Shown here piece by piece: positions 1 to 8,108 of a stretch of 64,000 nucleotides of DNA (the first letter of the stretch is position 1; every line of letters begins with the position of its first letter). The position numbers and the translations under genes are program-made. The notes under the pieces were generated by a model. That model saw only the letters and a list, made by a program, of their open reading frames with translations. It was not told the origin of the DNA and searched no databases. Origin of the DNA: Catenuloplanes atrovinosus (GTDB lineage Bacteria; Actinomycetota; Actinomycetes; Mycobacteriales; Micromonosporaceae); NCBI RefSeq assembly GCF_031458235.1, contig NZ_JAVDYB010000001.1, forward strand, positions 62,001 through 126,000. Reading direction: 5' to 3'.

Positions 1-87
1 GGCCGAGGTCAACTAGGCTCGGGGCCGGACGACCGCGATCGGATCGCGAGGGACCACGCGGTGAGCGCGTGGACGGGAGGAGCGTGG

Positions 88-537
88 ATGGCTGGCGACG
101 GCGCCGGAGCGGGCCTCCTCCTCGATCTGGACTTCACCGCGACGGAGGTCACAGCGCTGCGCCACCGCATCGCTGAGCTGGCGCGCGGCGCCGGGCTGGG
201 CGGGGACCGGCTGGACGACTTCGCGCTGGCCGCCTACGAGCTGCTGACGAACGCGGTCCGGCACGGCGGCGGCACCGGGCGGCTGCGGCTGCTGCGCGCG
301 TCCGACCGGCTGATCTGCCAGGTCGCGGACGACGGCGCCGGGTTCGTGGCGGGGGACCGGAAACCGGGCGAGCGCCCGCCGGAGCCGACGTCTCCGGGCG
401 GGCTCGGGCTGTTCCTGGCGGAGCAGTTGACGGATGGGATCGAGATCGTCAGCGGCAACGGCGGGACGACTGTGCGCATTTACATCACTACAGAAAGCGA
501 ACAATCGGAGTCGTCGTACCCGATGTCGATCGGTTGA
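88..537 (+). CDS. Anti-sigma-factor-type ATP-binding protein (RsbW/HATPase_c family)
   Basis: A 149-residue single-domain GHKL ATPase. The N-box reads LAAYELLTNAVRHG, G1 is VADDGAGF, and the lid/G2 segment is GGLGLFLAEQL. This is the fold of RsbW/SpoIIAB-like serine kinases that bind or phosphorylate STAS antagonists in actinomycete stress and development switches. I start at ATG 88 because GGGAGGAG lies 5 nt upstream; an in-frame GTG at 61 is possible but has no visible ribosome site. The next gene is a STAS protein, its expected partner. Which sigma factor, if any, is controlled cannot be seen; many actinomycete members do not act on a sigma factor. Confidence 0.85.
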   Translation: MAGDGAGAGLLLDLDFTATEVTALRHRIAELARGAGLGGDRLDDFALAAYELLTNAVRHGGGTGRLRLLRASDRLICQVADDGAGFVAGDRKPGERPPEPTSPGGLGLFLAEQLTDGIEIVSGNGGTTVRIYITTESEQSESSYPMSIG

Positions 538-620
538 CGCATTACCCTTGTTCGGCGGCAAACATCTGGACCAGGATCGGGATGCGGGAAGAGAAGCGCG
601 GGCGGAGCGGAGGGGGTCTC

Positions 621-935
621 TTGACGTTCACCGTCACACCGGAGACCGGCGACGACCGGACCGCCACCGTGCGCCTCGCCGGTGAGCTGGACATGAGCAC
701 CGTGCCCGAGTTGGACACCGCGATCGGCGAGTTGGTCGGCACCGGCCGCAACCGTCTCGTCATCGACCTCGGCGAGCTGGCGTTCTGCGACTCCACCGGG
801 CTGGCCTGCCTGGTCCGCGGCGACAACCGGTGCGCCGCGCTGGGTGGCTGGCTGCGGGTGACCAACCACCGCGGCCACGTCGCGCGCGTGCTGGCGATCA
901 GCGGCCTCGACGAGTTCCTGCGATACCAGCCGTGA
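621..935 (+). CDS. STAS-domain anti-sigma factor antagonist
   Basis: About 104 residues, one STAS domain, the size of SpoIIAA/RsbV-like anti-anti-sigma factors. The core FCDSTGLACLVRG holds the conserved Asp-Ser pair, the Ser being the usual phosphorylation site. I prefer the TTG at 621, which follows GGAGGGGG with good spacing and gives a normal-length N-terminus (MTFTVTPE). The open frame extends back to a TTG at 534 overlapping the stop of the ATPase gene, but that adds about 29 residues with no STAS character. With the ATPase it forms a partner-switching pair. The following oxidoreductase starts at the GTGA that contains its stop. Confidence 0.83.
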   Translation: MTFTVTPETGDDRTATVRLAGELDMSTVPELDTAIGELVGTGRNRLVIDLGELAFCDSTGLACLVRGDNRCAALGGWLRVTNHRGHVARVLAISGLDEFLRYQP

Positions 936-1831
936 GGGCCGTGCGTTACCGGGCGACCGGCCCGTCCTCCGTGCTGCGCGTGGACGACGACGTGCCGGAG
1001 CCGCACGCCGGCCCCGGGCGGATCCGGATCGCGGTCGAGGCCGCGGGCGTGAACGCGTGGGACTGGAAGGTCCGCTCCGGTGCGGCCGGCATCGCGGTGA
1101 CCCGGCCCCGCATCCCCGGCGGCGACGCGGCCGGCGTGGTGGACGAGGTCGGCGACGGCGTCACCGGCGTCGCGGTCGGCGATGCCGTCCTCGGCGTCAC
1201 GGACGGCGGCGCCACCGCGGAGCACGCGGTGCTCACGCACTGGGCGGCCAAGCCGGAGGCGCTGTCCTTCGCGGTGGCGGCCGGGCTGCCCACGCCGGCC
1301 GAGACCGCGGTGCGCGCGCTCGGCCTGCTCGGCGTGGCCGCGGGACAGGTGCTGGTGGTCGGCGGCGCGGCCGGCGGCGTCGGGCTGGTCGCGGCCCAGC
1401 TCGCCGGCGAGCGCGGCGCCCGCGTGATCGGCACCGCGAGCCCGGCGCGGCACGACCTGTTGCGGCGGCTCGGCATCACGCCCACGGCGTACGGCGACGG
1501 CCTGGTGGCGCGCGTGCGCGCGCTCGCACCGGACGGCGTGGACCGGGCGCTGGACGCGGCCGGGCACGGTGTGGTCCCGGCGCTGATCGAGCTGACCGGC
1601 GACGCCGCCCACGTGGTCTCGATCGCGGACTTCTCCGCGCACGGCGCCCGGGTCACGGACGGTGGCCAGGGCCGGTCCTGGCACGCGCTCGGCGAGGTCG
1701 CCGCGCTGGTCGCCGCCGGGCGGCTGGAGCTGCCGGTCACGGCGACGTTCCCGATGGCCGAGGCCGGGGCCGCACACGACCTGAGCGAGAGCGGCCACGC
1801 CGGCGGGCGCGTCGTCATTCTCGTGCGCTGA
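932..1831 (+). CDS. Zinc-type alcohol dehydrogenase-like / quinone oxidoreductase (MDR family)
   Basis: 299 residues, starting MRAVRYRATG in the way typical of medium-chain dehydrogenase/reductases. It has the GroES-like N-terminal fold (VEAAGVNAWDWKVRSG, the NxxD/W motif of quinone reductases) and a Rossmann motif VVGGAAGGVGLVAAQLA at about residue 140. The zinc-binding cysteines of true alcohol dehydrogenases are absent, so an NADPH:quinone or enone reductase is more likely. GTG 932 overlaps the STAS stop as GTGA; the open frame continues upstream only as antisense-like filler. Substrate unknown. A strong terminator follows. Confidence 0.82.
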   Translation: MRAVRYRATGPSSVLRVDDDVPEPHAGPGRIRIAVEAAGVNAWDWKVRSGAAGIAVTRPRIPGGDAAGVVDEVGDGVTGVAVGDAVLGVTDGGATAEHAVLTHWAAKPEALSFAVAAGLPTPAETAVRALGLLGVAAGQVLVVGGAAGGVGLVAAQLAGERGARVIGTASPARHDLLRRLGITPTAYGDGLVARVRALAPDGVDRALDAAGHGVVPALIELTGDAAHVVSIADFSAHGARVTDGGQGRSWHALGEVAALVAAGRLELPVTATFPMAEAGAAHDLSESGHAGGRVVILVR

Positions 1832-1883
1832 GCCCCGGCGTTCCCCGCTGACACACCCCTTCACGTAGCTCCGTCGCGGCACG

Positions 1884-1915
1884 CGGCCCCCACCCATCCG
1901 GGCGGGGGCCGTTTT
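1884..1915 (+). terminator. Intrinsic terminator after the oxidoreductase
   Basis: CGGCCCCC (1884-1891) pairs perfectly with GGGGGCCG (1904-1911), and TTTT follows directly. This is the best textbook Rho-independent terminator in the window, and it separates the sigma-switch operon from the GntR/ABC operon. Confidence 0.85.
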
Positions 1916-1947
1916 CGTGCTTCCCTCCGGAGGTTCGTCGGTGCTAG

Positions 1948-1971
1948 GGTTCATTACACAAGTAATGAACC
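1948..1971. promoter_or_regulatory. Perfect palindromic operator for the adjacent GntR/YtrA repressor
   Basis: GGTTCATTAC (1948-1957), 4-nt spacer ACAA, GTAATGAACC (1962-1971): a 10+10 bp perfect inverted repeat. It lies 42 bp before the repressor start codon, in DNA much more AT-rich than its surroundings. TAGGGT at 1945-1950 could be a -10 overlapped by the operator, which would make binding block transcription. GntR-family regulators of the YtrA group commonly autoregulate through such sites; the assignment is by position. Confidence 0.8.
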
Positions 1972-2013
1972 AACCAAGTTCGAGTGCTCAGTAGCGGCGA
2001 AGGGGGCGAGGCG

Positions 2014-2391
2014 GTGTTCGACGACCGGAGCCCGATCTATCAGCAGATCGCCGACAAGATCAAAGACGAGATCCTCAGCGGTGCGCTCAAGGAGGACGAG
2101 CAGGTCATGTCCACGAACCAATACGCATCCTTCTATCGGATCAACCCCGCCACCGCCGCCAAGGGGTTTCAGCAGCTGGTGGACGAGGGCGTGCTCTACA
2201 AGAAGCGGGGCATCGGCATGTTCGTCAGCCCGCAGGCCCGTGAGCAGCTGCGCGGCCAGCGCCGCGAGCGGTTCTTCACCGAGGTGGTGGACGCGATGAT
2301 CGCCGAGGCCCGCATGATCGGCATTCCGCTCGACGAGGTCGTCGCGCGCATCGCGGCCGCCGAGGTGCCCAGCGGGGAGGCCGGCCGATGA
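2014..2391 (+). CDS. GntR-family repressor, YtrA subgroup
   Basis: 125 residues: a winged helix-turn-helix (SPIYQQIADKIKDEILSG at the N-terminus, then the recognition helix around YRINPATAAKGFQQLVDEG) and a short C-terminal helical tail rather than a large effector domain, which defines the YtrA type. GTG 2014 is chosen because AAGGGGGCGAG sits just upstream; an in-frame GTG at 1984 would add ten poorly conserved residues. It overlaps the next ATPase gene by 4 nt (ATGA). YtrA regulators typically repress their own ABC-transporter operon and respond to cell-wall-active compounds. Confidence 0.9.
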   Translation: MFDDRSPIYQQIADKIKDEILSGALKEDEQVMSTNQYASFYRINPATAAKGFQQLVDEGVLYKKRGIGMFVSPQAREQLRGQRRERFFTEVVDAMIAEARMIGIPLDEVVARIAAAEVPSGEAGR

Positions 2392-3272
2392 GCATCCCGG
2401 TCTCCGTGCGCGACCTGCGGCTGCACTACGGCGACACGGTCGCGCTGGACAATCTCTCGTTCGAGCTGGCCGGCGGCAAGATCTACGGGCTGCTCGGCCG
2501 CAACGGCTCCGGCAAGACCAGCCTGCTCTCCGTCCTGGCCGCGTTCCGCCGCGCCACCGGCGGCACCGTGCTGGTCGACGGCGAGGACCCGTTCGAGAAC
2601 GCGCGGGTCACCCGCCGGGTCTGCCTGATCCGCGACAACGTCGACGCGGAGGACGCGGACCGGGTCGGCTCCGTGCTCGACCTCGCGTCCCGCCTCCGGC
2701 CGAACTGGGACGCCGACTACGCCTCCCGCCTGGCCAAGCAGTTCGACCTGCCGCTGCGCAAGCGCGTCTCCGGGCTGTCCCGGGGCGGCCGCTCCGCGCT
2801 CGGCGTCACGCTCGGGCTGGCCTCCCGCGCGCCGCTGACCATCTTCGACGAGTCCTACCTGGGGCTGGACGCGCCCTCGCGGTACGCGTTCTACCAGGAG
2901 CTGATCGCCGACTACGCGGAGCACCCGCGCACGATCATCCTCTCCACCCACCTGATCGAGGAGGTGGCGAACCTCTTCGAGGAGGTGCTGATCCTCGACC
3001 GGGGGCGGCTGCTGGTCCACGAGGAGACGGACACGCTGCGCCGGCGCGGCGCCACCGTCACCGGCGAGGCCACCGCGGTCGACGCGTTCGTCGCCGGCAA
3101 CGACCTGGAGGCGCTGGGCGAGAAGCGGCTCGGCGGCACCAAGGCCACCACGACGTACGGCGCGCTCACCGAGGCGCAGCGCCGGGAGGCGGCCGCGGCC
3201 GGGCTGGACCTCGCGCCGGTCGGGTTGCAGGACCTCTTCATCCACCTGACCGCGTCCGGGGTGCCGCGATGA
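2388..3272 (+). CDS. ABC transporter ATPase (YtrB-like)
   Basis: 294 residues. Walker A GRNGSGKTS is near residue 38, the Walker B segment is LTIFDESYLGLD, and the H-loop is LSTHLIEE. The signature reads LSRGGRSAL instead of LSGGQ, a variation seen in YtrB-type ATPases that accompany YtrA regulators. Start ATG 2388 overlaps the repressor stop, and the stop overlaps the next permease start (ATGA), so translation is probably coupled. It should energise the two small permeases that follow; export of, or protection from, an envelope-active compound is the usual inference. Confidence 0.9.
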   Translation: MSIPVSVRDLRLHYGDTVALDNLSFELAGGKIYGLLGRNGSGKTSLLSVLAAFRRATGGTVLVDGEDPFENARVTRRVCLIRDNVDAEDADRVGSVLDLASRLRPNWDADYASRLAKQFDLPLRKRVSGLSRGGRSALGVTLGLASRAPLTIFDESYLGLDAPSRYAFYQELIADYAEHPRTIILSTHLIEEVANLFEEVLILDRGRLLVHEETDTLRRRGATVTGEATAVDAFVAGNDLEALGEKRLGGTKATTTYGALTEAQRREAAAAGLDLAPVGLQDLFIHLTASGVPR

Positions 3273-3979
3273 CGACCGTGGCATCCTCGCTGTTCCACCG
3301 GCTCTGGTGGGCGTACGCGCTGTTCGCCGCGCTGCTCGCCGGCCTGGTCGCGCTCGTCGGCACGCTGATCGCGGTCTACGGCACGATCACCGCGAGCCCG
3401 TGGAACGCCGGCGTCGCCTCCACCGCGAAGTGGCTGATCGGCTCGATCGGGCTCATGCTCACCCCGGTCTACCTGCGGCACTACGTGGCGAACGGCGTGA
3501 CCCGGCGCGAGTTCGTGCGCGGCGGCCTGCTGTTCGGCATCGGCACCGCGGCCTGCTTCGCCGCGCTCGCGCTGGCCGGGTTCGGCGTGGAGCGGCTCGT
3601 GCTGGGCGCCACCGGGCTGATGGACGGGCTGACCGAGCCGTACCCGGTGTACTCCGCCGGCACCGCGGTCGCCGTGCTGGTGCGCGCGTTCCTGATCTAC
3701 CTGGCCACGTTCTGCTCCGGCTGGCTGCTCGGCGCCTGCTTCTACCGGTACGGGGCGTACCTCGGGATGATTCTGATCCCGGCGTGCGTGATCCCCGGGT
3801 TCGGCGCCGAGCTGCTCTTCGGCACCGAGTGGGGCCCGGTCGACACGGTCACCGTCGTGGGCGGGCCGCGGCTCCCGTTCGCCGTGCCCGCGCTGATCAC
3901 CGCCGCGCTGGTCGCGGCCGGGTTCGCCGTCATCCACGTCTCCGTCCGCGCCGTCGCCATCCGCGGCAAGATCGTCTGA
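3269..3979 (+). CDS. ABC transporter permease, six-helix type
   Basis: 236 residues, almost entirely membrane-spanning. Hydrophobic segments lie near residues 10-35, 50-68, 85-105, 130-155, 160-180 and 205-225. There is no extracytoplasmic substrate-binding domain. A conserved-looking NGVTRREFVRGG loop recurs as MGVTRRQLGEAY in the next gene, so the two permeases are diverged paralogues and probably form a heterodimer with the YtrB-like ATPase. Translation is coupled to the ATPase gene. Substrate not identifiable. Confidence 0.78.
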   Translation: MTTVASSLFHRLWWAYALFAALLAGLVALVGTLIAVYGTITASPWNAGVASTAKWLIGSIGLMLTPVYLRHYVANGVTRREFVRGGLLFGIGTAACFAALALAGFGVERLVLGATGLMDGLTEPYPVYSAGTAVAVLVRAFLIYLATFCSGWLLGACFYRYGAYLGMILIPACVIPGFGAELLFGTEWGPVDTVTVVGGPRLPFAVPALITAALVAAGFAVIHVSVRAVAIRGKIV

Positions 3980-3990
3980 GGAAGGCACCG

Positions 3991-4722
3991 ATGAACCGTC
4001 ACCCCGGCGTACTCGCCGTCCTCCTTCGGCGCATGACCCGGCACATGGCCCCGATCGTGGCGATGTACTGGGGGATTCTCCTCATCGTCTACGTCGTCGT
4101 GGCCGGTTCGATCGCGCTCTTCGACACGCTCGAGCAGAGCATGTGGCTGCGGGTCGGCGGCCCGCCACCGCGGTACTGGCTGCTCTCCATGGGCGTCATC
4201 ACCGTGGTGCAGGCCCGGGTGTACATCTCCATGGGCGTCACCCGGCGCCAGCTCGGCGAGGCGTACCTCGCGCTCTACGCGGTGACCGCGCTGCTCTTCG
4301 CGCTGGTCCAGGTGGCCGGGTTCGCACCGGAGCACGCGATCTACTCGGCCGCCGGCGTCATGGGCAATCTCGTCGAGCGCTACCCGGTCACCGGCGCGGG
4401 CGACGCCGTCGCGACGCTGCTCTCCGCGTTCGTCCTCGACCTGGTCTACCTCACCGCGGGTGCGCTGATCGGCATCGGCTTCTACCGCTACCGAGTGTGG
4501 GCCGGACTGGCGATCATCCCGATCGCGGTGCTGCCCCCGATCGCGGCCGAGGCCGCGTTCAACGCCGAGTGGGCCGGGCTGGGCGTCAACCGCCTCCTCG
4601 GCCTGCCCACCGCGCCGCTGCCGATCGGGCTCGCCGTCGCCACCGGCATCCTCGTCCTCTTCCTGGCCGCCACCTACCGGGTGTACCGCACCATGCCGGT
4701 CCGCCCCGCCGCCACCCGCTGA
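3991..4722 (+). CDS. ABC transporter permease, paralogue of the preceding gene
   Basis: 243 residues with about six hydrophobic segments; ATG 3991 follows AGGAAGG with normal spacing. It shares with the upstream permease the VTRRQLGEAY loop, a YPVTGAGDAVATLL segment (YPVYSAGTAVAVLV upstream) and the FYRYRVWAGL region, so it arose by duplication. Likely partner of the upstream permease in one exporter. Confidence 0.78.
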   Translation: MNRHPGVLAVLLRRMTRHMAPIVAMYWGILLIVYVVVAGSIALFDTLEQSMWLRVGGPPPRYWLLSMGVITVVQARVYISMGVTRRQLGEAYLALYAVTALLFALVQVAGFAPEHAIYSAAGVMGNLVERYPVTGAGDAVATLLSAFVLDLVYLTAGALIGIGFYRYRVWAGLAIIPIAVLPPIAAEAAFNAEWAGLGVNRLLGLPTAPLPIGLAVATGILVLFLAATYRVYRTMPVRPAATR

Positions 4723-4754
4723 CCCCCTCTTTCTCTCATCGGAGGCGCTCCGTC

Positions 4755-5666
4755 ATGTCCGTCATCGAGTTGCGCAACCTGAACAAGCGGTACGGCGACA
4801 CCGTCGCCGTGCGGGACGTCTCGCTCACCGTCGAGCAGGGCGAGATCTTCGGCATCATCGGCCCGAACGGCGCCGGCAAGACCACCACGGTCGAGATGGC
4901 CGCCGGGCTCCGCCGGCCGGACGGCGGCACGGTCCGCGTGCTCGGCCTGGACCCGCGGCGCGACGGCCGGGAGCTGCGGCGCCGGCTCGGCATGCAGCTG
5001 CAGGAGTCCGCGCTGCCGGACAAGCTCCGGGTCGGCGAGGCGATGCGCCTCTACGCCTCGTTCTATCCGGAACCGGCCGACTGGCGCGAGCTGCTCGACC
5101 TGCTCGGGTTGGGCGACAAGCAGAACACGGCGTTCGCCAAACTGTCCGGTGGGCAGAAGCAGCGCCTCTCCATCGCGCTGGCGCTGGTCGGCAACCCGAG
5201 GGTCGCGTTCCTGGACGAGCTCACCACCGGACTGGACCCGGCGGCGCGGCGCGAGACCTGGGACCTGATCGAGTCGGTACGCAACCGGGGCGTCACGGTC
5301 GTGCTGGTCAGCCACTTCATGGAGGAGGTGGACCGGCTCTGCGACCGGATCGCGATCATCGAGGGCGGCCGGGTGCTCGCGGTCGACTCGCCGGCCGGGC
5401 TGATCGGCACGGCCGCGGCGGACGCGCAGCGCATCCGGTTCGTACCGGAGACGCCGTTGCCCGCAGACTTCCTGGCCGACGCGCCGGGCGTCACGGTGGG
5501 CACGTCCGGCCGTACCGTCGTGATCACCGGCGGTGGCGACCTGCTCTTCACGGTGGTGTCCGCACTGGCCGTCGCCGGAATCCGTCCCCGCGAGCTGCGC
5601 ATGGACCAGGCCACGCTCGACGACGCCTTCCTCACCCTGACCGGCCGCGCCCTCGATCAAGACTGA
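4755..5666 (+). CDS. ABC transporter ATPase (DrrA-like, ABC-2 exporter)
   Basis: 303 residues. Walker A is GPNGAGKTT (about residue 37), the signature LSGGQKQRLSIAL is canonical, Walker B is VAFLDELTTGLDP (Leu replaces the usual Pro after Glu), and the H-loop is LVSHFMEEV. The C-terminal about 80 residues match the extension found in drug and polyketide exporter ATPases. ATG 4755 follows GGAGGCGC. It pairs with the ABC-2 permease 20 bp downstream, forming a second transporter in the same transcription unit as the YtrA/YtrB-type set. Confidence 0.9.
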   Translation: MSVIELRNLNKRYGDTVAVRDVSLTVEQGEIFGIIGPNGAGKTTTVEMAAGLRRPDGGTVRVLGLDPRRDGRELRRRLGMQLQESALPDKLRVGEAMRLYASFYPEPADWRELLDLLGLGDKQNTAFAKLSGGQKQRLSIALALVGNPRVAFLDELTTGLDPAARRETWDLIESVRNRGVTVVLVSHFMEEVDRLCDRIAIIEGGRVLAVDSPAGLIGTAAADAQRIRFVPETPLPADFLADAPGVTVGTSGRTVVITGGGDLLFTVVSALAVAGIRPRELRMDQATLDDAFLTLTGRALDQD

Positions 5667-5685
5667 TTTTTCAGGAGATATCATC

Positions 5686-6429
5686 ATGCGTCCGCTCACC
5701 GCGCTCACCCTGTCCGAGGGCAAGCTGTTCCTGCGCGACGGCATGTCCGTCGGATTCGGCCTGTTCTTCCCGTCCGTCCTGCTCTACGTGCTCGGCGGCC
5801 TGATGCCCGGCTTCCGCGAGGTCGACCCGGAACTGGGCGGCGTCCGCGCCATCGACATCTACCTGCCGATCGTGGTCGCCATGGCGCTCGCCACCATCGC
5901 CATCACCACGCTCCCGGCCACGCTCGCCACCCACCGCGAACGCGGCGTGCTCCGCCGGATGGCCACCACGCCGGTCGGCCCCGCACCGCTGCTCGGCGCC
6001 CAGCTCATCGTGCAACTGATCGCGCTGCTGATCTCGGTCGCCGTCGCGATCACGATCGGCGTCGCGGTCCTGGACGTGTCACTGCCGGCCTCGATCCCGC
6101 AGTTCGCCGGCGTGCTGCTGCTCGCCACGGTCGCCATGTTCGCCATCGGCCTGCTGATCGCCGCCGTGGTCCCCACCGCCAAGACCGCCAGCGGCGTCGG
6201 CATGCTCGTCTACTTCCCGCTGCTCTTCTTCGCCGGCGTCTGGACCCCCGGCCCGATCATGCCCGAGAACCTTCGCCGCATCGCCGAGTTCACCCCGCTC
6301 GGCGCCGCCTCCCAGGCCCTCTCCGACGCCTGGTCCGGCACCACCATCGCCCCCACGGCCCTGGCGGTCCTCGCCGCGTACGCGGTCGCCATCACCTTCC
6401 TCGCCACCCGCCTCTTCCGCTGGACCTGA
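5686..6429 (+). CDS. ABC-2 type transporter permease
   Basis: 247 residues with six hydrophobic segments and the EFTPLGAASQALSDAW element near the C-terminus that marks the ABC-2/DrrB family. ATG 5686 is preceded by AGGAGAT. Partner of the DrrA-like ATPase; last gene of the operon, followed at once by two terminator hairpins. Confidence 0.87.
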   Translation: MRPLTALTLSEGKLFLRDGMSVGFGLFFPSVLLYVLGGLMPGFREVDPELGGVRAIDIYLPIVVAMALATIAITTLPATLATHRERGVLRRMATTPVGPAPLLGAQLIVQLIALLISVAVAITIGVAVLDVSLPASIPQFAGVLLLATVAMFAIGLLIAAVVPTAKTASGVGMLVYFPLLFFAGVWTPGPIMPENLRRIAEFTPLGAASQALSDAWSGTTIAPTALAVLAAYAVAITFLATRLFRWT

Positions 6430-6436
6430 CCTCACC

Positions 6437-6520
6437 GCGACGACGGGCCCGCGATACCGAACGGGGGGTCGCGGGCCCTGCCGTCGCGTCCGGCCCCCGC
6501 GCTCGCGCGAGGGCCGGACG
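6437..6520 (+). terminator. Two consecutive terminator-like hairpins ending the ABC operon
   Basis: Hairpin 1 pairs GGGCCCGCGA (6445-6454) with TCGCGGGCCC (6469-6478), extended outward by GCGACG/CGTCGC with a small bulge. Hairpin 2 pairs CGTCCGGCCC (6487-6496) with GGGCCGGACG (6511-6520), both perfect. Neither has a T-run, which is common for actinomycete terminators. Confidence 0.7.
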
Positions 6521-6662
6521 GTTCAGCGTGTCCGGCCAACACGCTCGTATGGCCCGCTAGCCGTGCGCTGCGACGGGCTTGCGGAGGGAACGGGACGTGC
6601 GGCCGCCGGCTCCGTGCCCGAACATCGCGTTAAGGCGGGCGGGTGCACGGCGCGGATCTTGG

Positions 6663-6719
6663 CTAAAGATACGTAGAGCACGTTATGAGCCACTCATAAC
6701 GTGCTCTACGTATCTTTAG
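6663..6719. repeat. Perfect 27-bp inverted repeat with 3-nt loop
   Basis: Left arm 6663-6689 starts CTAAAGATACG and ends GTTATGAG; right arm 6693-6719 is its exact reverse complement; the loop is CCA. The arms are far more AT-rich (about 40% GC) than the flanks. The arm length and perfect pairing exceed any ordinary terminator. Possible roles: a bidirectional terminator between convergent units, a regulator site, or a recent element end. Function unknown. Confidence 0.9.
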
Positions 6720-6979
6720 TGCTCGATGCGAGATCGATAGCGGGTCGGCGACCGGGGCGCCTACCGCACCCCCGGACGTCCCGTCGGGCGTCGACCCGAT
6801 AGGGGAACCGGCACCGGGTTCGGCGGGCGGGCCGGTTTGCGCGGGGAACTCGCGGACCCGCGGGACCAGCCGCCGAAGCGGGACCGCGCCAGGCGACGGT
6901 TCGTCCGCCGGCCTCCGGCCCGGACCGTGCGGCGAACCGTGGAACCCGCCGTGCTTTCGGGTCCGTCCGCAGCGGAGGC

Positions 6980-7135
6980 CGGACCGGCCGTGCCCCGGGA
7001 CCGGCCGTGCCCCGGGCGCGGCGCCCGTCGCACGTGGCGCGGGGTTGCGCGGCTCTCGCGGGACCAGCCGTGTCCCCTCCGGCGCGGCATCCGTCGCAAG
7101 TGGTGCGGGAGTCGCGGCTCTTGCGGGACCACCCA
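6980..7135. repeat. Degenerate tandem repeat, about 66-bp period
   Basis: Two imperfect units beginning GGCGCGGC (7015 and 7081) share CCGTCGCA, GTGG, GCGGG and GCGGGACCA at matching positions. Just upstream GGACCGGCCGTGCCCCGGG occurs nearly twice in a row (6981-7014). Non-coding. Confidence 0.65.
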
Positions 7136-7160
7136 CGGCACCGGCTCCGGCGCGGCGTCC

Positions 7161-7245
7161 GGAGCGGAGCGCCAGCGGAGTCGGAGGGCGCCGCGCGGTT
7201 TGCCCGCGGGAGCGTGCGGAACCCGGCCCCGCCGGAAGCGGGAAA
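7161..7245 (+). repeat. Dispersed intergenic repeat, copy A
   Basis: Contains GGAGCGGAGCGCCAGCGG, TTTGCCCGCGGGAGC, TGCGG and ends GCCGGAAGCGGGAAA. Closest to copy D (50131-50216). The GGGAAA end points to the 3' end of the minus-strand DUF3515 gene, 72 bp away. Confidence 0.85.
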
Positions 7246-7316
7246 GGCAAAGGCTTTCAGGTCTTCGACGATCGGCGGGGCGAGCGCCGGCGTCCGGACA
7301 GCACGGAGAAACGATC

Positions 7317-7874
7317 TCAGCTACGGCAGCCGGTCGGCACGTCCTCGCGGGAGAGCAGCGTCGACGCGATGGTGGCGGAGAACTCCGTGGTCCACTGCCC
7401 GGGGGACTCGTAGTCCTTCGGGATGGTGACCGTCACCGGGACGCGGCGGTCGACGGTGGTCCAGGTGGAGCCGGAGGCGGTTTCGGTGGCGTGCCAGCAG
7501 ACGCCGCTCAGCGGGTAGACCAGGTCCGTGGCCAGGAATGACGGCTGATCTCCGCCGCAGGCGACGGTGATGGCGGGCTCGCCGTAGGCCACGTTCTGCT
7601 CGGGGCCGGCGGAGACCGGGCGCTGTGGCAGGTCTCGGAGCGTCACGGGCAGTTGTGAGGTCAGCGCGCGGCAGGCGACCGTCTCGTCCGTGCCGAGCGT
7701 CGGGGCGGCCATCTCCACCGGGGTCGTCGGCACGGGGCGGGGGGCGCCCGAGGACGGTGCGGCCTCGGGCTCGGCGTCGGGCAGCGCGGAGATGGCGACG
7801 AGGGCCACGATCACGGCGACGGGCACCGCGACGATCGTGGCCCACAGCGCTGCCGTACGGGTGGTGCGGTCCAT
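7317..7874 (-). CDS. DUF3515 family membrane-anchored protein
   Basis: 185 residues: an N-terminal signal-anchor (about residues 8-28, ALWATIVAVPVAVIVALVAIS), a Pro/Ser-rich linker, then a domain with three cysteines (ACRAL, ACGG, VCWH) and a fourth near the C-terminus (TGCRS), so disulfides outside the membrane are likely. Matches actinobacterial DUF3515 by these features and by its position next to the Lrp-domain gene and thiL. ATG 7874 abuts the stop of the upstream Lrp-domain gene, so the two are co-transcribed. Function unknown. Confidence 0.82.
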   Translation of the reverse strand: MDRTTRTAALWATIVAVPVAVIVALVAISALPDAEPEAAPSSGAPRPVPTTPVEMAAPTLGTDETVACRALTSQLPVTLRDLPQRPVSAGPEQNVAYGEPAITVACGGDQPSFLATDLVYPLSGVCWHATETASGSTWTTVDRRVPVTVTIPKDYESPGQWTTEFSATIASTLLSREDVPTGCRS

Positions 7875-8108
7875 CTAGAGACGCACCACCGAGCAGGTGA
7901 CCGTGCGGGTGATGCCCGGCACGAGCTGAACCTTGCTCACGACGATCTTCCCGAGTTCGTCCACCGTGGTGGCCTCTGTGAGCACCACCACGTCGTAGGG
8001 GCCCACGACCGCGTCGACCCTGATGACGCCGGATATGTTGCTGATCTGCGCGGCCACGTCACGCGCGCGTCCGACCTCCGTCTGGATGAGGATGTACGCC
8101 TGGACCAC
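7875..8108 (-). CDS. Stand-alone Lrp/AsnC ligand-binding (RAM) domain protein
   Basis: 77 residues, the alpha/beta RAM fold alone without the DNA-binding domain. The sequence runs MVQAYILIQTEVGRARDVAA with the central VVGPYDVVVLTEA strand-turn. GTG 8108 has AGGAG upstream. Such proteins form multimers that bind small molecules, often amino acids, and may modify full-length Lrp regulators. It diverges from thiL with under 90 bp between them. Confidence 0.88.
   Translation of the reverse strand: MVQAYILIQTEVGRARDVAAQISNISGVIRVDAVVGPYDVVVLTEATTVDELGKIVVSKVQLVPGITRTVTCSVVRL

Larger units (their letters stand above)
6521..7316. other. Non-coding gap with inverted and degenerate repeats
   Basis: About 800 bp between the convergent ABC operon and DUF3515 gene. 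Open frames here are GC-driven and Arg/Pro-rich on both strands, with no family resemblance. The stretch holds the long inverted repeat at 6663-6719, a degenerate tandem repeat around 6980-7135, and one copy of the dispersed repeat at 7161-7245. I see no supported gene. Confidence 0.7.

Noticed and set aside
1-16. Possible 3' end of an upstream gene (GAGGTCAACTAG)
   Set aside because: Only a few codons are visible; no protein can be recognised.
3307-3990. N-terminal extension fusing the second permease to an upstream frame
   Set aside because: The upstream part is an Arg-rich shadow of the first permease; ATG 3991 has a good ribosome site.
6663-7141. Arg/Pro-rich open frames on both strands
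   Set aside because: Typical of high-GC non-coding DNA; they overlap repeats and lack ribosome sites.
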